Below the pieces are notes generated by a model that was given only the letters and a program-made list of their open reading frames with translations, had not been told where the DNA came from and searched no databases. The position numbers and the translations under genes are program-made. 64,000 bases of DNA from Bacillota bacterium (GTDB taxonomy: Bacteria > Bacillota > Clostridia > Acetivibrionales > DSM-1351): contig JAEZKZ010000094.1 in NCBI GenBank assembly GCA_023415305.1, positions 166,542-230,541 of the forward strand, in the 5' to 3' direction. This document shows, piece after piece, positions 1 through 9,034 of this stretch. The stretch's first letter is position 1. Each line of letters begins with the position of its first letter.

Positions 1-76
1 CCAATACTTTTCGTATCGTTACCGACATATAAACAAGATACTTCAGTAGTAAATACATTACTTTATTTATGATCAT
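1..76 (-). CDS. Partial small hydrophobic protein, N-terminus only
   Basis: An ATG at 76 has GGGAG a few bases upstream and opens a frame of about 25 residues that runs off the left edge. The visible part is hydrophobic with scattered Lys/Arg. It follows the baseplate-associated genes, where siphophages often place holin or host-lysis genes, but no family can be assigned from this much sequence. Confidence 0.35.
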   Translation of the reverse strand, partial: MIINKVMYLLLKYLVYMSVTIRKVL

Positions 77-112
77 TTTAGCTCCCATTACATCGCAGTA
101 TTATCCAATTGT

Positions 113-643
113 CTACCAAGTGATATCCTTCCAGCTATCATCTTCACAGGCCAATATCTGCGCTTTTAACTCATGGAACTTAACCCACTGACTTTTTAGA
201 TGTATGTCGAAACCATCAAAATATAGTTTCCGAAATTGATCGACAGTGTACTCTTTAGGAAACCCGCCCTTTTCTTTCCACAGTACGGTTGTTTGTAATC
301 CAGCATTAATCCCTGATAGGTATGCAATCATGTTATACTGGTCTTGCCTTTCAAATCCGTAAAACCTTGTTTCACCGTCAGCATCAGAATAAAACCCACT
401 AAGGATTGAAGCTGTACAAGCATTATCTAATTCAGCTATTTTAGAAAGTTTATAATGGTGATTAATGTCTGATTGATTTGCCCCCTCAACCCACTTTTCT
501 CCATTCCATTTGGCCTTATAAAACCCAATTTCATTTGTATCCGGAAGAACAGTGATACAACCATCAGGAATATCATTATAATCATCTAAAATTACATCAC
601 ATAAAAAATAACCGTTTACATCCACTTTTGCAACTTGTCTCAT
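113..643 (-). CDS. Phage tail-associated protein (unrecognised, DUF4376-like)
   Basis: A protein of 176 residues, last complete gene of the visible tail module. The N-terminal part has a short beta-rich section with a KAKWNGEKWVEG segment. The C-terminal two thirds is helical with aromatic residues around FYGFERQDQYN, reminiscent of DUF4376-type proteins found beside tail fibres. It sits directly downstream of the BppU-like baseplate gene with an 11-bp gap, so a tail-tip or fibre-accessory role is likely by position. The family match is weak and comes from appearance only. Confidence 0.55.
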   Translation of the reverse strand: MRQVAKVDVNGYFLCDVILDDYNDIPDGCITVLPDTNEIGFYKAKWNGEKWVEGANQSDINHHYKLSKIAELDNACTASILSGFYSDADGETRFYGFERQDQYNMIAYLSGINAGLQTTVLWKEKGGFPKEYTVDQFRKLYFDGFDIHLKSQWVKFHELKAQILACEDDSWKDITW

Positions 644-654
644 AAATATACCTC

Positions 655-1485
655 CTAACCTGCGTAATAGACTATATGGGCAGTTATTGACTGACCACTT
701 GTAAATATTGATTGAAATACATATAAGTTGCCAGTCTCAGCTATACTTAAGCCAACACCAGTTTGACCTGTGGAAGTATTCGTAATCGGTATATTTACAT
801 ACCCTGAAGGTGGTCTATATCCTGCAGGTAAATTTGCTACAACAGTATTTAGGACGACAGTTCCAGCTGTTAAATTTAGGCTCAAAACAACAAAACCGGA
901 ATCGTTTTTTGAGTACTTTAGTGTACCAGTCCAACCGTTTTGTAATGTCGCATTGAAAACAGTTCCCATGGCTTTTTTAGCTAAAGTGTTTATACTATGA
1001 GCGTTTGTATTATCCGACAAATGCGACTCAACTCTATTTGTTAAATCAACGACATCTATTGCCTCTAATTCCTGCCTGAGCTGCGTTAAAATATCAAATT
1101 CAGTTGTACTTTCTACTGCGGATGGACTAAGTAAATCTGTTATAACCTGAAAACTAAATCTCGAAGTGCTGAGTCTTTCTCCTGCTGCACCATATAACTG
1201 TATACTCGCGATAATATTCCCAGGAGCAGCTGTATCGTTGGTTCCTACTACATATGTATACCCTGTAGATACTTTAACTAGATCCCCCTGGACAAAAGTA
1301 CCGTCAGGCTTTGCAAAAATAATATTTGCGTGATGTACCTTAGAGTAGTCTATTTCAACATTATTATCATAAATCTTTATGTTTAATATATTTGTTAAAT
1401 TGTCGTGGGATACAAGCTTTATCCCGGTTTTTATATAATCCGGCTCGGTTATTTGTAGTACTATGTCATGTGTTTTTGTTATCAT
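655..1485 (-). CDS. Baseplate upper protein, BppU N-terminal type
   Basis: A protein of 276 residues. Residues 1-120 resemble the BppU N-terminal domain of Gram-positive siphophage baseplates: a beta-sandwich containing DIVLQITEPD near the start and FAKPDGTFVQGD around residue 60. A helical linker follows (about 125-165), then a small beta-rich C-terminal domain with alternating Thr/Val/Gly residues that may be a receptor-binding head. BppU proteins join receptor-binding proteins to the tail tip. Its place after the DNRLRE and baseplate genes agrees. Confidence 0.75.
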   Translation of the reverse strand: MITKTHDIVLQITEPDYIKTGIKLVSHDNLTNILNIKIYDNNVEIDYSKVHHANIIFAKPDGTFVQGDLVKVSTGYTYVVGTNDTAAPGNIIASIQLYGAAGERLSTSRFSFQVITDLLSPSAVESTTEFDILTQLRQELEAIDVVDLTNRVESHLSDNTNAHSINTLAKKAMGTVFNATLQNGWTGTLKYSKNDSGFVVLSLNLTAGTVVLNTVVANLPAGYRPPSGYVNIPITNTSTGQTGVGLSIAETGNLYVFQSIFTSGQSITAHIVYYAG

Positions 1486-1509
1486 TATTCAATCAATCCC
1501 TTCCTGATA

Positions 1510-1776
1510 TTAAGTGGGAGATACATTGTATCTAATCTTTCCGATAATTATGTAAGTACCGCTTACAGACGCCAGAAGAACTCTATCACCAATATTCGGA
1601 ATATATCCTGAAATATACGGATATTGTTTTTCACTCTCTGTGCTCTCCCCATCAAAAGTAACTTTTGCTGCTCCATTTGAAAATAAACTTGATATTGTTG
1701 CAAGTTTAAAAGCTTTATACTCCTTGTCATTCCTTATGTTGTTTAAAAATTCACCTGCACTTGGTATTTCACTCAT
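1510..1776 (-). CDS. Small baseplate-region protein of unknown function
   Basis: Eighty-eight residues, beta-rich C-terminal half with VLLASVSGTYIIIGKI, which could form a small barrel. The start overlaps the stop of the upstream 373-residue gene by four bases, so translation is probably coupled. Position between two baseplate genes suggests a structural role. No family recognised. Confidence 0.6.
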   Translation of the reverse strand: MSEIPSAGEFLNNIRNDKEYKAFKLATISSLFSNGAAKVTFDGESTESEKQYPYISGYIPNIGDRVLLASVSGTYIIIGKIRYNVSPT

Positions 1777-2894
1777 ATATTAACAATCCTCCTTACGCTG
1801 TGTCGCATTCTACCACCGGCCTGTAAATCCATGCTCCATTCGGTTTCAATGTGCTTTGATGATATCGCTAAACTTTTATACTCAATAAATAGAGTGTCCA
1901 TAAATGTGTGATGTGGCATTAATGCTGTCTCAAACTGGACTTTTTCATATATTTGACTAGCATTATAGGCTATCCTTTTTGTATAGGCATCTAATGTCGA
2001 CTGATCTAGAGTATCGTCAATTTGTCTATAATCTACAATTGTTCGGCCACGATTGAGTGTTGATGTTATAGACGTTGCCGAGTCATTTACATATGTACTT
2101 GTCAAAGGTTGCTTTTCCGGATTTGAAGCCGTAACAACCCATTTATTTGGAACATTAAATAAGTCAAGTTCATTTATCGCACCTCCACAAATAATACTTA
2201 ATTCATCTGTTTTATACGAATAATCTACTTCTCTGTCAGATGGCAAAATATATGGTTTACTAGTAAAAAACCCGTAAGTATCTACCCACAAAGATGTGTA
2301 ATTAATTTCAGATAATAGTTGATTTAAAACTTCTAGTTTACTTGAACCGATTTCAAATTCTTTATCAGTTGAAATTACCCCGCTATGATCTGTAATGTTA
2401 ATTTTATATATCAATGCACTATTAATAATCAAAGATATCGCATCAATATATTTTGTTCCAGCCGGAATGTAGTAACGATTATCAAATTTGTCTTCTTTTA
2501 AGATAACGCTTGAATCGTAGGCTTCAACTTCTCTCCATATTCCATCATTGTTATCTTTTCTTGTTGGAGACGATAGTAAAAATATGCCTAATGACCACTC
2601 AATGTAATTCCCATCAGGCATCTTTAAAAGAAAGACTGGTCGAACTCTGTCATTCAACCAGTCTACTTCATTTAGTTCTATTTCCTTAAAGGTAAAAACT
2701 CCAGTTCTCTTTATATCTGCCAAGCTGTTAAAATCAATTGAATTCCCTGAAGGCGTCCCGGACAATACACCTATTTTGACCTCATTTTTATTTAGTAGAT
2801 CATATCGAAATTTAATTTCGCGTACTCCTGTTTTAGCATGAAGTTGATTTATTACATCCTCAGTACTATATCCTCCTATAGCTAAATTTAGCAT
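1773..2894 (-). CDS. Phage baseplate/tail-tip protein
   Basis: A 373-residue protein, mixed beta structure, without signal peptide or membrane segment. It is translated just after the DNRLRE protein (5-bp gap) and overlaps the next gene. Clostridial siphophages carry a protein of this size and place between the distal tail protein and BppU, often annotated as DUF5048. I assign it to the baseplate from position and size; no catalytic motif was seen. Confidence 0.6.
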   Translation of the reverse strand: MLNLAIGGYSTEDVINQLHAKTGVREIKFRYDLLNKNEVKIGVLSGTPSGNSIDFNSLADIKRTGVFTFKEIELNEVDWLNDRVRPVFLLKMPDGNYIEWSLGIFLLSSPTRKDNNDGIWREVEAYDSSVILKEDKFDNRYYIPAGTKYIDAISLIINSALIYKINITDHSGVISTDKEFEIGSSKLEVLNQLLSEINYTSLWVDTYGFFTSKPYILPSDREVDYSYKTDELSIICGGAINELDLFNVPNKWVVTASNPEKQPLTSTYVNDSATSITSTLNRGRTIVDYRQIDDTLDQSTLDAYTKRIAYNASQIYEKVQFETALMPHHTFMDTLFIEYKSLAISSKHIETEWSMDLQAGGRMRHSVRRIVNI

Positions 2895-2899
2895 ATCTT

Positions 2900-4678
2900 C
2901 TATACCTCCAGATTCTCGTTGTAATCCGTCTGATTTATCGAAAAGTTAACTGCATACCCAGCAAAATGATCTGATATATTTATTTCAGACAAATTTCCAT
3001 AAAGCTTACGTCTACCATCTCTATATAATACAATCCCCTTAAGGTGCAAAATATTTAGTAATCGATGATAATCAGATTCTTCTTTTATGTAGAAGGATAG
3101 TGAAATCCTAGAAGATAAGTGTTCTGAATATTCTGCTACAGGGTATATCCTTCCGGTAAAATAATTTGATGTATTAGGGGTACTGATAGTTATACTTTTT
3201 AAAGGTCTCTCATTTAGATTATGTTTAACTTCAAATATGTCGTTTAATTCCGTCACAGGAGCAAATACAGACCTATTAATTTTGCTGGATGTAATAGTTT
3301 TTATATCACTATCAAAAAAAGATCCTATATTACTGACAGCCCTAACGAAATATTTATACTGTTTATTACTTTCGACTGTGTAATCCTTTAACATATTGTT
3401 TGTTGATTTAGCAATACATTTAAAATCACTAGATTTAATATTTGCCCTATATAATAATAAACTACTATTGTCTGCTATATCACTTATAACATCAATACTA
3501 TATTTACCATTAACAAGTAATATAGGCGGTTTTTCTGGTTTTGGAGTGTTTATTGAAAAGCTTGCAACTCCCCAAGCTGAATATATATCAAATTCATTCT
3601 TAACCCTTACTTTTGCAATATAATCTCCATCATCTAAAAATGTAGTAACCGTGTGAGATTTAATAGATACACCCGGTATATCTCCAGTACTATATATTAT
3701 ATTGCTACCCTGCAAAATTTGAACTTGATAGGTTTGTTGCGACTCAGAAGCCCATATTATAGTTGGTTTAGGAGTATTAGTATTAGCTATTTCTGTTATA
3801 CCGGGAGTACTAGGAGCGCCAACAGCGTAAAATACAGATATGTCACTCGCGGGGCTTGACTCATTGAACTCGTTATATGTTATCACTTTCCAATATATAT
3901 TCCCAGTAGGAAGTGTATTCGCTGGCATATTGTAATAATTGTTGCCTGTTGTTTGAGTTACTGTTGTCCATGTCGTGCCATTTGTACTCCACTTAAGGTC
4001 AAATTTATTCTGACTTTCTCCAGTTGAATTATTATATTGCCATTTGAATTGTACAATATCTGAATTTTGAACATATAACCCAATTGGATCTAATGCCGTA
4101 GGTTTTTCAGGAATGGTATCCTCATATGTGACCCTAAGTGTTGGAGGATTTGTTGTGTTCCTTCCATATATCTGCCATACAGCACCATCGCCATAATCTA
4201 TATACCTTCTATCTTCCACCCATAATATAGCCAACCCATTGGTTTTGAAATTAGTATTACTTATGTATGATAAAATATCTATTTCTAGGTATGACTGTTT
4301 TGGAGTGGCTAAATCAATTTGTAAATCTCCCCCTCCAAATTTTGGTAAGTCCAAATTTAAGCTACTATATGTATCTGTTTCAGTGAAATTTTTCTCCATC
4401 GGGTGGATTATGAGTGGTTTAAAATCATAATACTGATTTACTTCAACATCATTTATAGAATATACTCTTAAATAAGTAGATGTGATAGTTTTCCCAGTGG
4501 GCAAAGCTGAAAAATCAAATTTCAGCAGTGTAATGTATTTCATTTCTTGCCCTTGTGAGTAAGACTGGTTGAAAGCTCCTGTCAATAAAACAGATGCTGA
4601 ACCGAAACTACTTGTAGGATTTTCTTTATCAATATATGTATCAACTATACATGGTAAGTCAATAGTATGCCTTCCCAT
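2900..4678 (-). CDS. DNRLRE/fibronectin-like tail protein
   Basis: A protein of 592 residues. The N-terminal 190 residues look like a DNRLRE domain: an immediate PCIVDTYIDKENP strand, then LLKFDFSALPTGKTI and a conserved NPPTLRVTYED ending. The middle has at least two fibronectin-type III-like repeats (KPTALDPIGL with KFDLKWSTNGTTW, and STPGITEIAN). The C-terminal 110 residues resemble distal-tail or carbohydrate-binding folds. It occupies the distal tail slot directly after the tape measure, whose stop overlaps its start codon by one base (TAATG). The Tyr/Ser-rich surface suggests cell-wall or polysaccharide contact. Confidence 0.7.
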   Translation of the reverse strand: MGRHTIDLPCIVDTYIDKENPTSSFGSASVLLTGAFNQSYSQGQEMKYITLLKFDFSALPTGKTITSTYLRVYSINDVEVNQYYDFKPLIIHPMEKNFTETDTYSSLNLDLPKFGGGDLQIDLATPKQSYLEIDILSYISNTNFKTNGLAILWVEDRRYIDYGDGAVWQIYGRNTTNPPTLRVTYEDTIPEKPTALDPIGLYVQNSDIVQFKWQYNNSTGESQNKFDLKWSTNGTTWTTVTQTTGNNYYNMPANTLPTGNIYWKVITYNEFNESSPASDISVFYAVGAPSTPGITEIANTNTPKPTIIWASESQQTYQVQILQGSNIIYSTGDIPGVSIKSHTVTTFLDDGDYIAKVRVKNEFDIYSAWGVASFSINTPKPEKPPILLVNGKYSIDVISDIADNSSLLLYRANIKSSDFKCIAKSTNNMLKDYTVESNKQYKYFVRAVSNIGSFFDSDIKTITSSKINRSVFAPVTELNDIFEVKHNLNERPLKSITISTPNTSNYFTGRIYPVAEYSEHLSSRISLSFYIKEESDYHRLLNILHLKGIVLYRDGRRKLYGNLSEINISDHFAGYAVNFSINQTDYNENLEV

Positions 4679-6387
4679 TACCCCATCACCGCCCTTACTC
4701 TGCCTGCTTGTTTTACTCCTGTCGCAAGATTTTTAATCTTTTGCAACTCATCAATTTGTGATACATCAACGGTAAAGTAAAAATTGTTAGTTTCTTGATT
4801 GCTCCCTTTACCCTCGTTTCTGGCCATATTTAATGATTCACGATTATTATATACTTTACTTCCGGCCGGCAGGTCAATAAGTTCTGGCCCCTCTTCGCCA
4901 ACCCAAGTTAATCCACCACGCCAATTACTTGTACCTTTTGCATTACGGCCTATATAATTCCCTGCATTGTTAACTGAGTTAGCCATCCTTCCAACATTAT
5001 TCCCAACGTTATTCATAGTTCGATTTAATTCATCACCTTTACCAACTATTACAGCTATAACCGCTGCCAACGCTATTAGCGCAGCTGTAACACCCACGAT
5101 TATTGCTGTAGTTTTTAATGTTGATGGACTCATCGCTGTAAAGGTGGCTGTCAAATCCCCTATAGCCTTTGCAACAGTCAATGATACAATTAATATACTT
5201 CCGATAGTAGCTACAATAGCAAGAATTTGAGGGTCGATTTTGCTAAGTATATCAAAGAAGCCCGAGAATAGTGGTAAGAGCGCAACAGCCAAAGTGTTTT
5301 TTGTCGCTTCTCCAATTTTGTTAAATTCCGTCATCTTATCATCGAGTGCATCAAACTTGGCTATAGTCTCATCAGACATTACATATCCTAATTCATGCGC
5401 CCGTTCAGCATAACTTTTTATGCCTGTGCTTCCTTCATCAATTAATGTGTTAAGTTCCCTTGCAGATTTCCCAAAGATTTGCATTGCAAGAGAATCCCGT
5501 TCAGTTTCGTTTTTTACTTTACCAAGAGCATCAATTACATTATAGAAAACCTGCTCACTATCTTTTAATTGGCCGTTATTCTCTGTAACTCGTACATGTA
5601 ATTTTCTAAAAGCTTCCGCTGCCTCTCCAGTTCCTGTTCTAGCGGAGTCCATTGATTTAGTCATTTTAGATAAAGTACTACCAATAGTCTCAACCGGTAC
5701 TTCAAGATATTCTGCTGCATACTTAAATTCCTGTATCTTTTCAATGGATAGCCCAGTTTTAGATGATAATTCCATGATTTCGCCAGCAGTATGAGCTGTT
5801 TCGATTGTCAGTTTTCCAAATCCGGTTATTAAAGCAGTTGTCGCTCCTAGTAACGCCACAGTAGATACTTTTTGCTTATCAAGTGCACTAATGGCATTTT
5901 GTGCTCCTGAAGGTAGATTGATTCCTAAAGTATTTACAAGATCGTTAAGTTTTCCTCCGAAACTGCTTGTCTTTTCGGTTACTTCATCCGATTTTAGCCC
6001 ATACTTTTCCATAGTTTTTTGCGCTTGGTCAAGCTGATTATTGTTTTTCTTAAGTTCATTGTCCAGACTAATTAATTCAGCTTCAGCATTATTAAGAGAA
6101 GCCTGCCAGCCCATTGTCCTTTTGTCGGCTTCTCCATATTTTTGAGCAGATGCTGTCAGAGCTTCCCTTATTTTATCAATCTTTTCTTTTTGAGTACTTA
6201 ATCTATCCTCTAAAGCTTTGTTTTTAGCGGTTAGTGCTTCAACGCTTTTTGAATTTTCCGAATACTTGGCTGATATTAAAGTCAGTGCTGATGCATTTAC
6301 TTTGAGCCCACTTTCTATTTGTTTTAATGCCTCCCTGAATTCTCGTTCTCCCTGTAGCGTTATTTTTGCTCCTATATCTTCAGCCAT
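4678..6387 (-). CDS. Tail tape measure protein
   Basis: A protein of 569 residues, short for a tape measure. Residues 1-135 are charged coiled coil. A Gly/Ala/Ser helical region and three hydrophobic segments follow (about 172-195, 375-415 and 425-450). The C-terminus has the GLTWVGEEGPELI segment typical of clostridial and bacillar tape measure proteins. It follows the frameshifted tail chaperone genes and its ATG overlaps the stop of the chaperone extension (TAATG). Tape measures set tail length and assist DNA entry; 569 residues would predict a short tail. Confidence 0.85.
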   Translation of the reverse strand: MAEDIGAKITLQGEREFREALKQIESGLKVNASALTLISAKYSENSKSVEALTAKNKALEDRLSTQKEKIDKIREALTASAQKYGEADKRTMGWQASLNNAEAELISLDNELKKNNNQLDQAQKTMEKYGLKSDEVTEKTSSFGGKLNDLVNTLGINLPSGAQNAISALDKQKVSTVALLGATTALITGFGKLTIETAHTAGEIMELSSKTGLSIEKIQEFKYAAEYLEVPVETIGSTLSKMTKSMDSARTGTGEAAEAFRKLHVRVTENNGQLKDSEQVFYNVIDALGKVKNETERDSLAMQIFGKSARELNTLIDEGSTGIKSYAERAHELGYVMSDETIAKFDALDDKMTEFNKIGEATKNTLAVALLPLFSGFFDILSKIDPQILAIVATIGSILIVSLTVAKAIGDLTATFTAMSPSTLKTTAIIVGVTAALIALAAVIAVIVGKGDELNRTMNNVGNNVGRMANSVNNAGNYIGRNAKGTSNWRGGLTWVGEEGPELIDLPAGSKVYNNRESLNMARNEGKGSNQETNNFYFTVDVSQIDELQKIKNLATGVKQAGRVRAVMG

Positions 6388-6635
6388 TAATCTACCTCCT
6401 CTCCTGGTATAATATCATCAATACTTTCATATCTCTTTTTCGAATCAGTAAAGTACAGATATTCGTCGTATAGAAGAAGTAATTTTCTGAGTGTCATTTT
6501 CCAGACTTCTTTTTCCGAATACCCAAGTATTGTTTTACCTATAAAGATCAGCTGTGCAAAGTTTATTTCTGGTTCCTTCTTTGCGCCCGGTTTAGCTTCA
6601 GTTTCGTCCCACCCTGCACAGCAATCAAGTTTTTT
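6387..6635 (-). CDS. Tail assembly chaperone frameshift extension (gpT-like)
   Basis: This open frame lies in the -1 frame relative to the upstream chaperone and has no usable start codon of its own. It begins at the slippery site and encodes about 82 residues, including FAQLIFIGKTILGYSEKEVW, the pattern of the second tail assembly chaperone frame. It should be made only as a fusion with the 6563-6991 gene, as in lambda gpGT. Its stop overlaps the start of the tape measure gene, the order expected for siphophages. Confidence 0.82.
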   Translation of the reverse strand, partial: KKLDCCAGWDETEAKPGAKKEPEINFAQLIFIGKTILGYSEKEVWKMTLRKLLLLYDEYLYFTDSKKRYESIDDIIPGEEVD

Positions 6636-6991
6636 TCAACTTCCTCCACTTCTGCAACCTTATCTGCTGGTAATCCTTTTAAAAGAGCCTCTCTTATCTT
6701 TTGCCCTAGCTCCTTAATACCACCAACCCCGTCAGTATATCTTTTGATCTTTTTTTCATCAACTAAAGATTTCTTTGCGTCCGGATGCTCTTCGTTCCAT
6801 ATTTCCGCGTCTTCGTTAAGCATTGCGACGGCAAGCCATACAGATTCTGCCAAATCATTAAAGGGTTCATTCAGCATATTCTCAATACTCCCGAATTTTT
6901 CAATGCAAAGTTCCAGTACGTTGATGTTAAAAATCAGATTTCTTTCACAATCAAGCGTAATTGGTATTCCCAATCTTTTTATATCGCTCAT
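6563..6991 (-). CDS. Tail assembly chaperone (gpG-like)
   Basis: A 142-residue acidic helical protein between the major tail protein and tape measure genes, the place of gpG. Its C-terminal coding region contains the A AAA AAC slippery site at codons for EKN, about 22 codons before its stop, and a second open frame follows in -1. The C-terminal tail unique to the unshifted form is basic (KLKLNRAQRRNQK). Together with the extension it should coat the tape measure before tail tube polymerisation. Confidence 0.85.
   Translation of the reverse strand: MSDIKRLGIPITLDCERNLIFNINVLELCIEKFGSIENMLNEPFNDLAESVWLAVAMLNEDAEIWNEEHPDAKKSLVDEKKIKRYTDGVGGIKELGQKIREALLKGLPADKVAEVEEVEKNLIAVQGGTKLKLNRAQRRNQK
6629..6635 (-). 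promoter_or_regulatory. Programmed -1 ribosomal frameshift site A AAA AAC
   Basis: On the minus strand the zero frame reads GAA AAA AAC, giving the canonical slippery heptamer A AAA AAC. A -1 slip here leaves the zero frame (which stops at 6563) and enters the open -1 frame down to 6387. This is the standard way siphophages make the longer tail chaperone. Confidence 0.85.
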
Positions 6992-7029
6992 AAATAAAAT
7001 TAGCGGTCATAAGACCGCTTTTCCTCCAA

Positions 7030-7608
7030 TCATGCTATATTTGCCTTCTGCTTAATATAGGCGACCGCAGTTGCCAAAGATGGAACTGTAATCTCCTGTT
7101 TCCATGCTCCGTCAATCCTTCTCATTATTGTTCCAACAATTGAAGGAGTCTGCCATGAAATGTTCTTCCCCTTAGTTTCAGCCGATTCGTCTGGTTCCCC
7201 AAATTGAACCTTTGTAAGGAATATAGCTCTGTACATCCTGACACCATCAACCTTTTTGGACTGAATAAATCCATAACCAAAGTATGGCTGTACATCAGTA
7301 TCTTTTGATGTTAACTCCTGAACTGTTTCTTCTCCAACAGTAATCTCACTTAAGGAGTTGCCCAGAAGATCCTTCCTCATAGTGTCGTTTAATTCATCCT
7401 GATTAACCGTTAGTGAGCCATCTGTAAATTCTTTTGCATTCTCAGATAGCGCATCATCAGCATAAAGTGGTGAATCTGTAGTATTTATTTTGAAATCCGC
7501 TTTTATCAGTTTCCTACCCTTTTTGCCTGTACCATACGTAAATGTGCCTGCAACCTCGTCTTCAGTTAAAGGTGCATATACTGAATACTGTAAACCTATA
7601 GCAGCCAT
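7030..7608 (-). CDS. Major tail (tube) protein
   Basis: A 192-residue protein of the phi13-type major tail family by composition and place. It begins with a short strand followed by GKKGRKLIKADFKI. The middle contains YFGYGFIQSKKVDGVRMYRA, characteristic of these tube proteins, and the C-terminus KQEITVPSLATAVAYIKQK. It sits between the head-tail joining genes and the chaperone pair. A start at 7608 is supported by GGAGG upstream. Confidence 0.85.
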   Translation of the reverse strand: MAAIGLQYSVYAPLTEDEVAGTFTYGTGKKGRKLIKADFKINTTDSPLYADDALSENAKEFTDGSLTVNQDELNDTMRKDLLGNSLSEITVGEETVQELTSKDTDVQPYFGYGFIQSKKVDGVRMYRAIFLTKVQFGEPDESAETKGKNISWQTPSIVGTIMRRIDGAWKQEITVPSLATAVAYIKQKANIA

Positions 7609-7620
7609 TATGAATCCCTC

Positions 7621-8091
7621 CTATATTGAATAAATTTTTACTTGTCTGTCGTACTCTGCAGCCATAGCATCTTTTGATTTTTTGCGGGTTCTGTTTACTG
7701 CCGGACGAACAAATGGCCTTTTCCTCAATTTTGAAGTACCACTTTCCATTGCTCGGGCTTTCAATGCGTTGGGTACTCCTTTTTGGTCGTATCCGGCGAA
7801 ACCCACTTTAACATTTACATCTCCGTTTCTATCAGTTCCCGCAGGTGATATTCCCAAAGATTTGAGTAAGTCTCCAGAACTTTTTTCTTTCTTCCTATCA
7901 AATGAACCTGTATCTCCCACTCCAGCGTATGAAGGATCGGCAATATTAGCCTCAAGGTTTTTTCTGATTTCATCAGCCACCGGGTTGGCTCCAACTTTTA
8001 CAACTTTCTTTGCGATTTCCTCAGAGCGCGCCCCAAGCGTTTCAATCTTCTTAATCAAATCTTTACCTGAGTTAATCGTCATTACCGCCAA
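7621..8091 (-). CDS. HK97 gp10-type head-tail joining protein
   Basis: A 156-residue basic protein with an N-terminal helix (GKDLIKKIETLGARSEEIAK), a RPFVRPAVNRTRKKSKDAM segment near the C-terminus and a central Gly-rich loop. This is the pattern of the HK97 gp10 / tail-component family. The start overlaps the preceding gene by 20 bp. Role: tail completion or terminator-type protein at the head-tail joint. Confidence 0.8.
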   Translation of the reverse strand: MAVMTINSGKDLIKKIETLGARSEEIAKKVVKVGANPVADEIRKNLEANIADPSYAGVGDTGSFDRKKEKSSGDLLKSLGISPAGTDRNGDVNVKVGFAGYDQKGVPNALKARAMESGTSKLRKRPFVRPAVNRTRKKSKDAMAAEYDRQVKIYSI

Positions 8092-8416
8092 TATTGTTCA
8101 CCACCTCAAACACCCATTCATAATGGGTATATTTTGTATCCTTTTCATACTGAATTGAGTTAAGTCTCCATGATATCCACTCTGCTTGATTTAATTTCTC
8201 CTGAATTTGATCAAAGACAGGATCGAACTCAACTTTAGTAAAATAATCTATGGTCCCTTGTATTATCTGTTCTTGTATTTTGTCGTCGGCCTCAAATTCT
8301 CCTACGGACCCATCTTCGGCCCACACAATGTAGTTACCTTTTTGTTCAGATGCATAATAGTGAAATACCGGCGGCCCAATGGTAAGTAGAAGAGCTTTTA
8401 AATCATTCAGTATCAT
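8072..8416 (-). CDS. Head-tail joining/tail completion protein (gp8-like)
   Basis: A 114-residue protein, acidic, with an N-terminal helix (MILNDLKALLLTIGPPVFHYYA) and a beta-rich middle. Size and slot, between the head closure protein and the gp10-like gene, match the small tail-completion proteins (DUF3168-like) of HK97-type phages. It overlaps both neighbours, so it belongs to one translational unit. Confidence 0.65.
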   Translation of the reverse strand: MILNDLKALLLTIGPPVFHYYASEQKGNYIVWAEDGSVGEFEADDKIQEQIIQGTIDYFTKVEFDPVFDQIQEKLNQAEWISWRLNSIQYEKDTKYTHYEWVFEVVNNIGGNDD

Positions 8417-8750
8417 AGGCGGTCACCACCTTTTTGAGTGTAAGATCTGTTATTAGTTCTCCACTCTCGTCATCAACGCCGTGGTATGCCCTAGTAACTT
8501 CATACTGTTGATTGTCTATAGCTACAACATCGTGGTTATTTATTCCTCTATTCTGTAAGATGCGTATTCGTGCGGATGTTTCTATTCCTTCCTGCATTAC
8601 TGCATTTACTGGGATAGTTTCAAAATTGAGTTCTCCATACCAAGAATCACATTTCAGAACTAATCCCTCTTTGGGCGTGTTCCCCGGTTCAGCTATGTTC
8701 TCAATCCTGTATATTGAGCATATTCCTTTATCCAATATCATTAGCAACAC
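8403..8750 (-). CDS. Head closure/head-tail adaptor protein
   Basis: A 115-residue beta-rich protein with an NHDVVAIDNQQYEVTRAYHG segment, typical of phage head-tail adaptors (SPP1 gp16/HK97 gp7-like), which carry a conserved 'G..Y.V......G' strand pair. It overlaps the upstream connector gene by 23 bp. Expected role: closing the portal after packaging and docking the tail. Confidence 0.75.
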   Translation of the reverse strand: MLLMILDKGICSIYRIENIAEPGNTPKEGLVLKCDSWYGELNFETIPVNAVMQEGIETSARIRILQNRGINNHDVVAIDNQQYEVTRAYHGVDDESGELITDLTLKKVVTAYDTE

Positions 8751-9021
8751 GCTCCTTTAACCACCGTTCTCGTCGTGCAAGCTTTAACCATTCCGGCATC
8801 CCTGTGTTTTTGTCACGGTTCTGATGTCGCCACACGACATAATCAGCCAGCAATACCTCATCATCAACATTCCCTTCAACAAGTTTAATTCCGTTTCTAG
8901 CAAGTTCTGAATCTGTGGCCTCGATACGCTTTTTTAAGTACTCATCTAAGGATGTATCAGAGGCCAGGCGGTTAAGCCTGGCCTTGACAATTCCAAGGAC
9001 TGTAGTTTCATCGTATGCCAT
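8728..9021 (-). CDS. Phage head-tail connector (gp6-like)
   Basis: A 97-residue all-helical protein. MAYDETTVLGIVKARLNRLA at the start, the LLADYVVWRHQNRD segment in the middle and a short basic tail match gp6-like connectors (phage_gp6/DUF3199 size class). It directly follows the major capsid gene, the usual place for the ring that extends the portal. Confidence 0.75.
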   Translation of the reverse strand: MAYDETTVLGIVKARLNRLASDTSLDEYLKKRIEATDSELARNGIKLVEGNVDDEVLLADYVVWRHQNRDKNTGMPEWLKLARRERWLKERVANDIG

Positions 9022-9034
9022 ATAGCATCACTCC

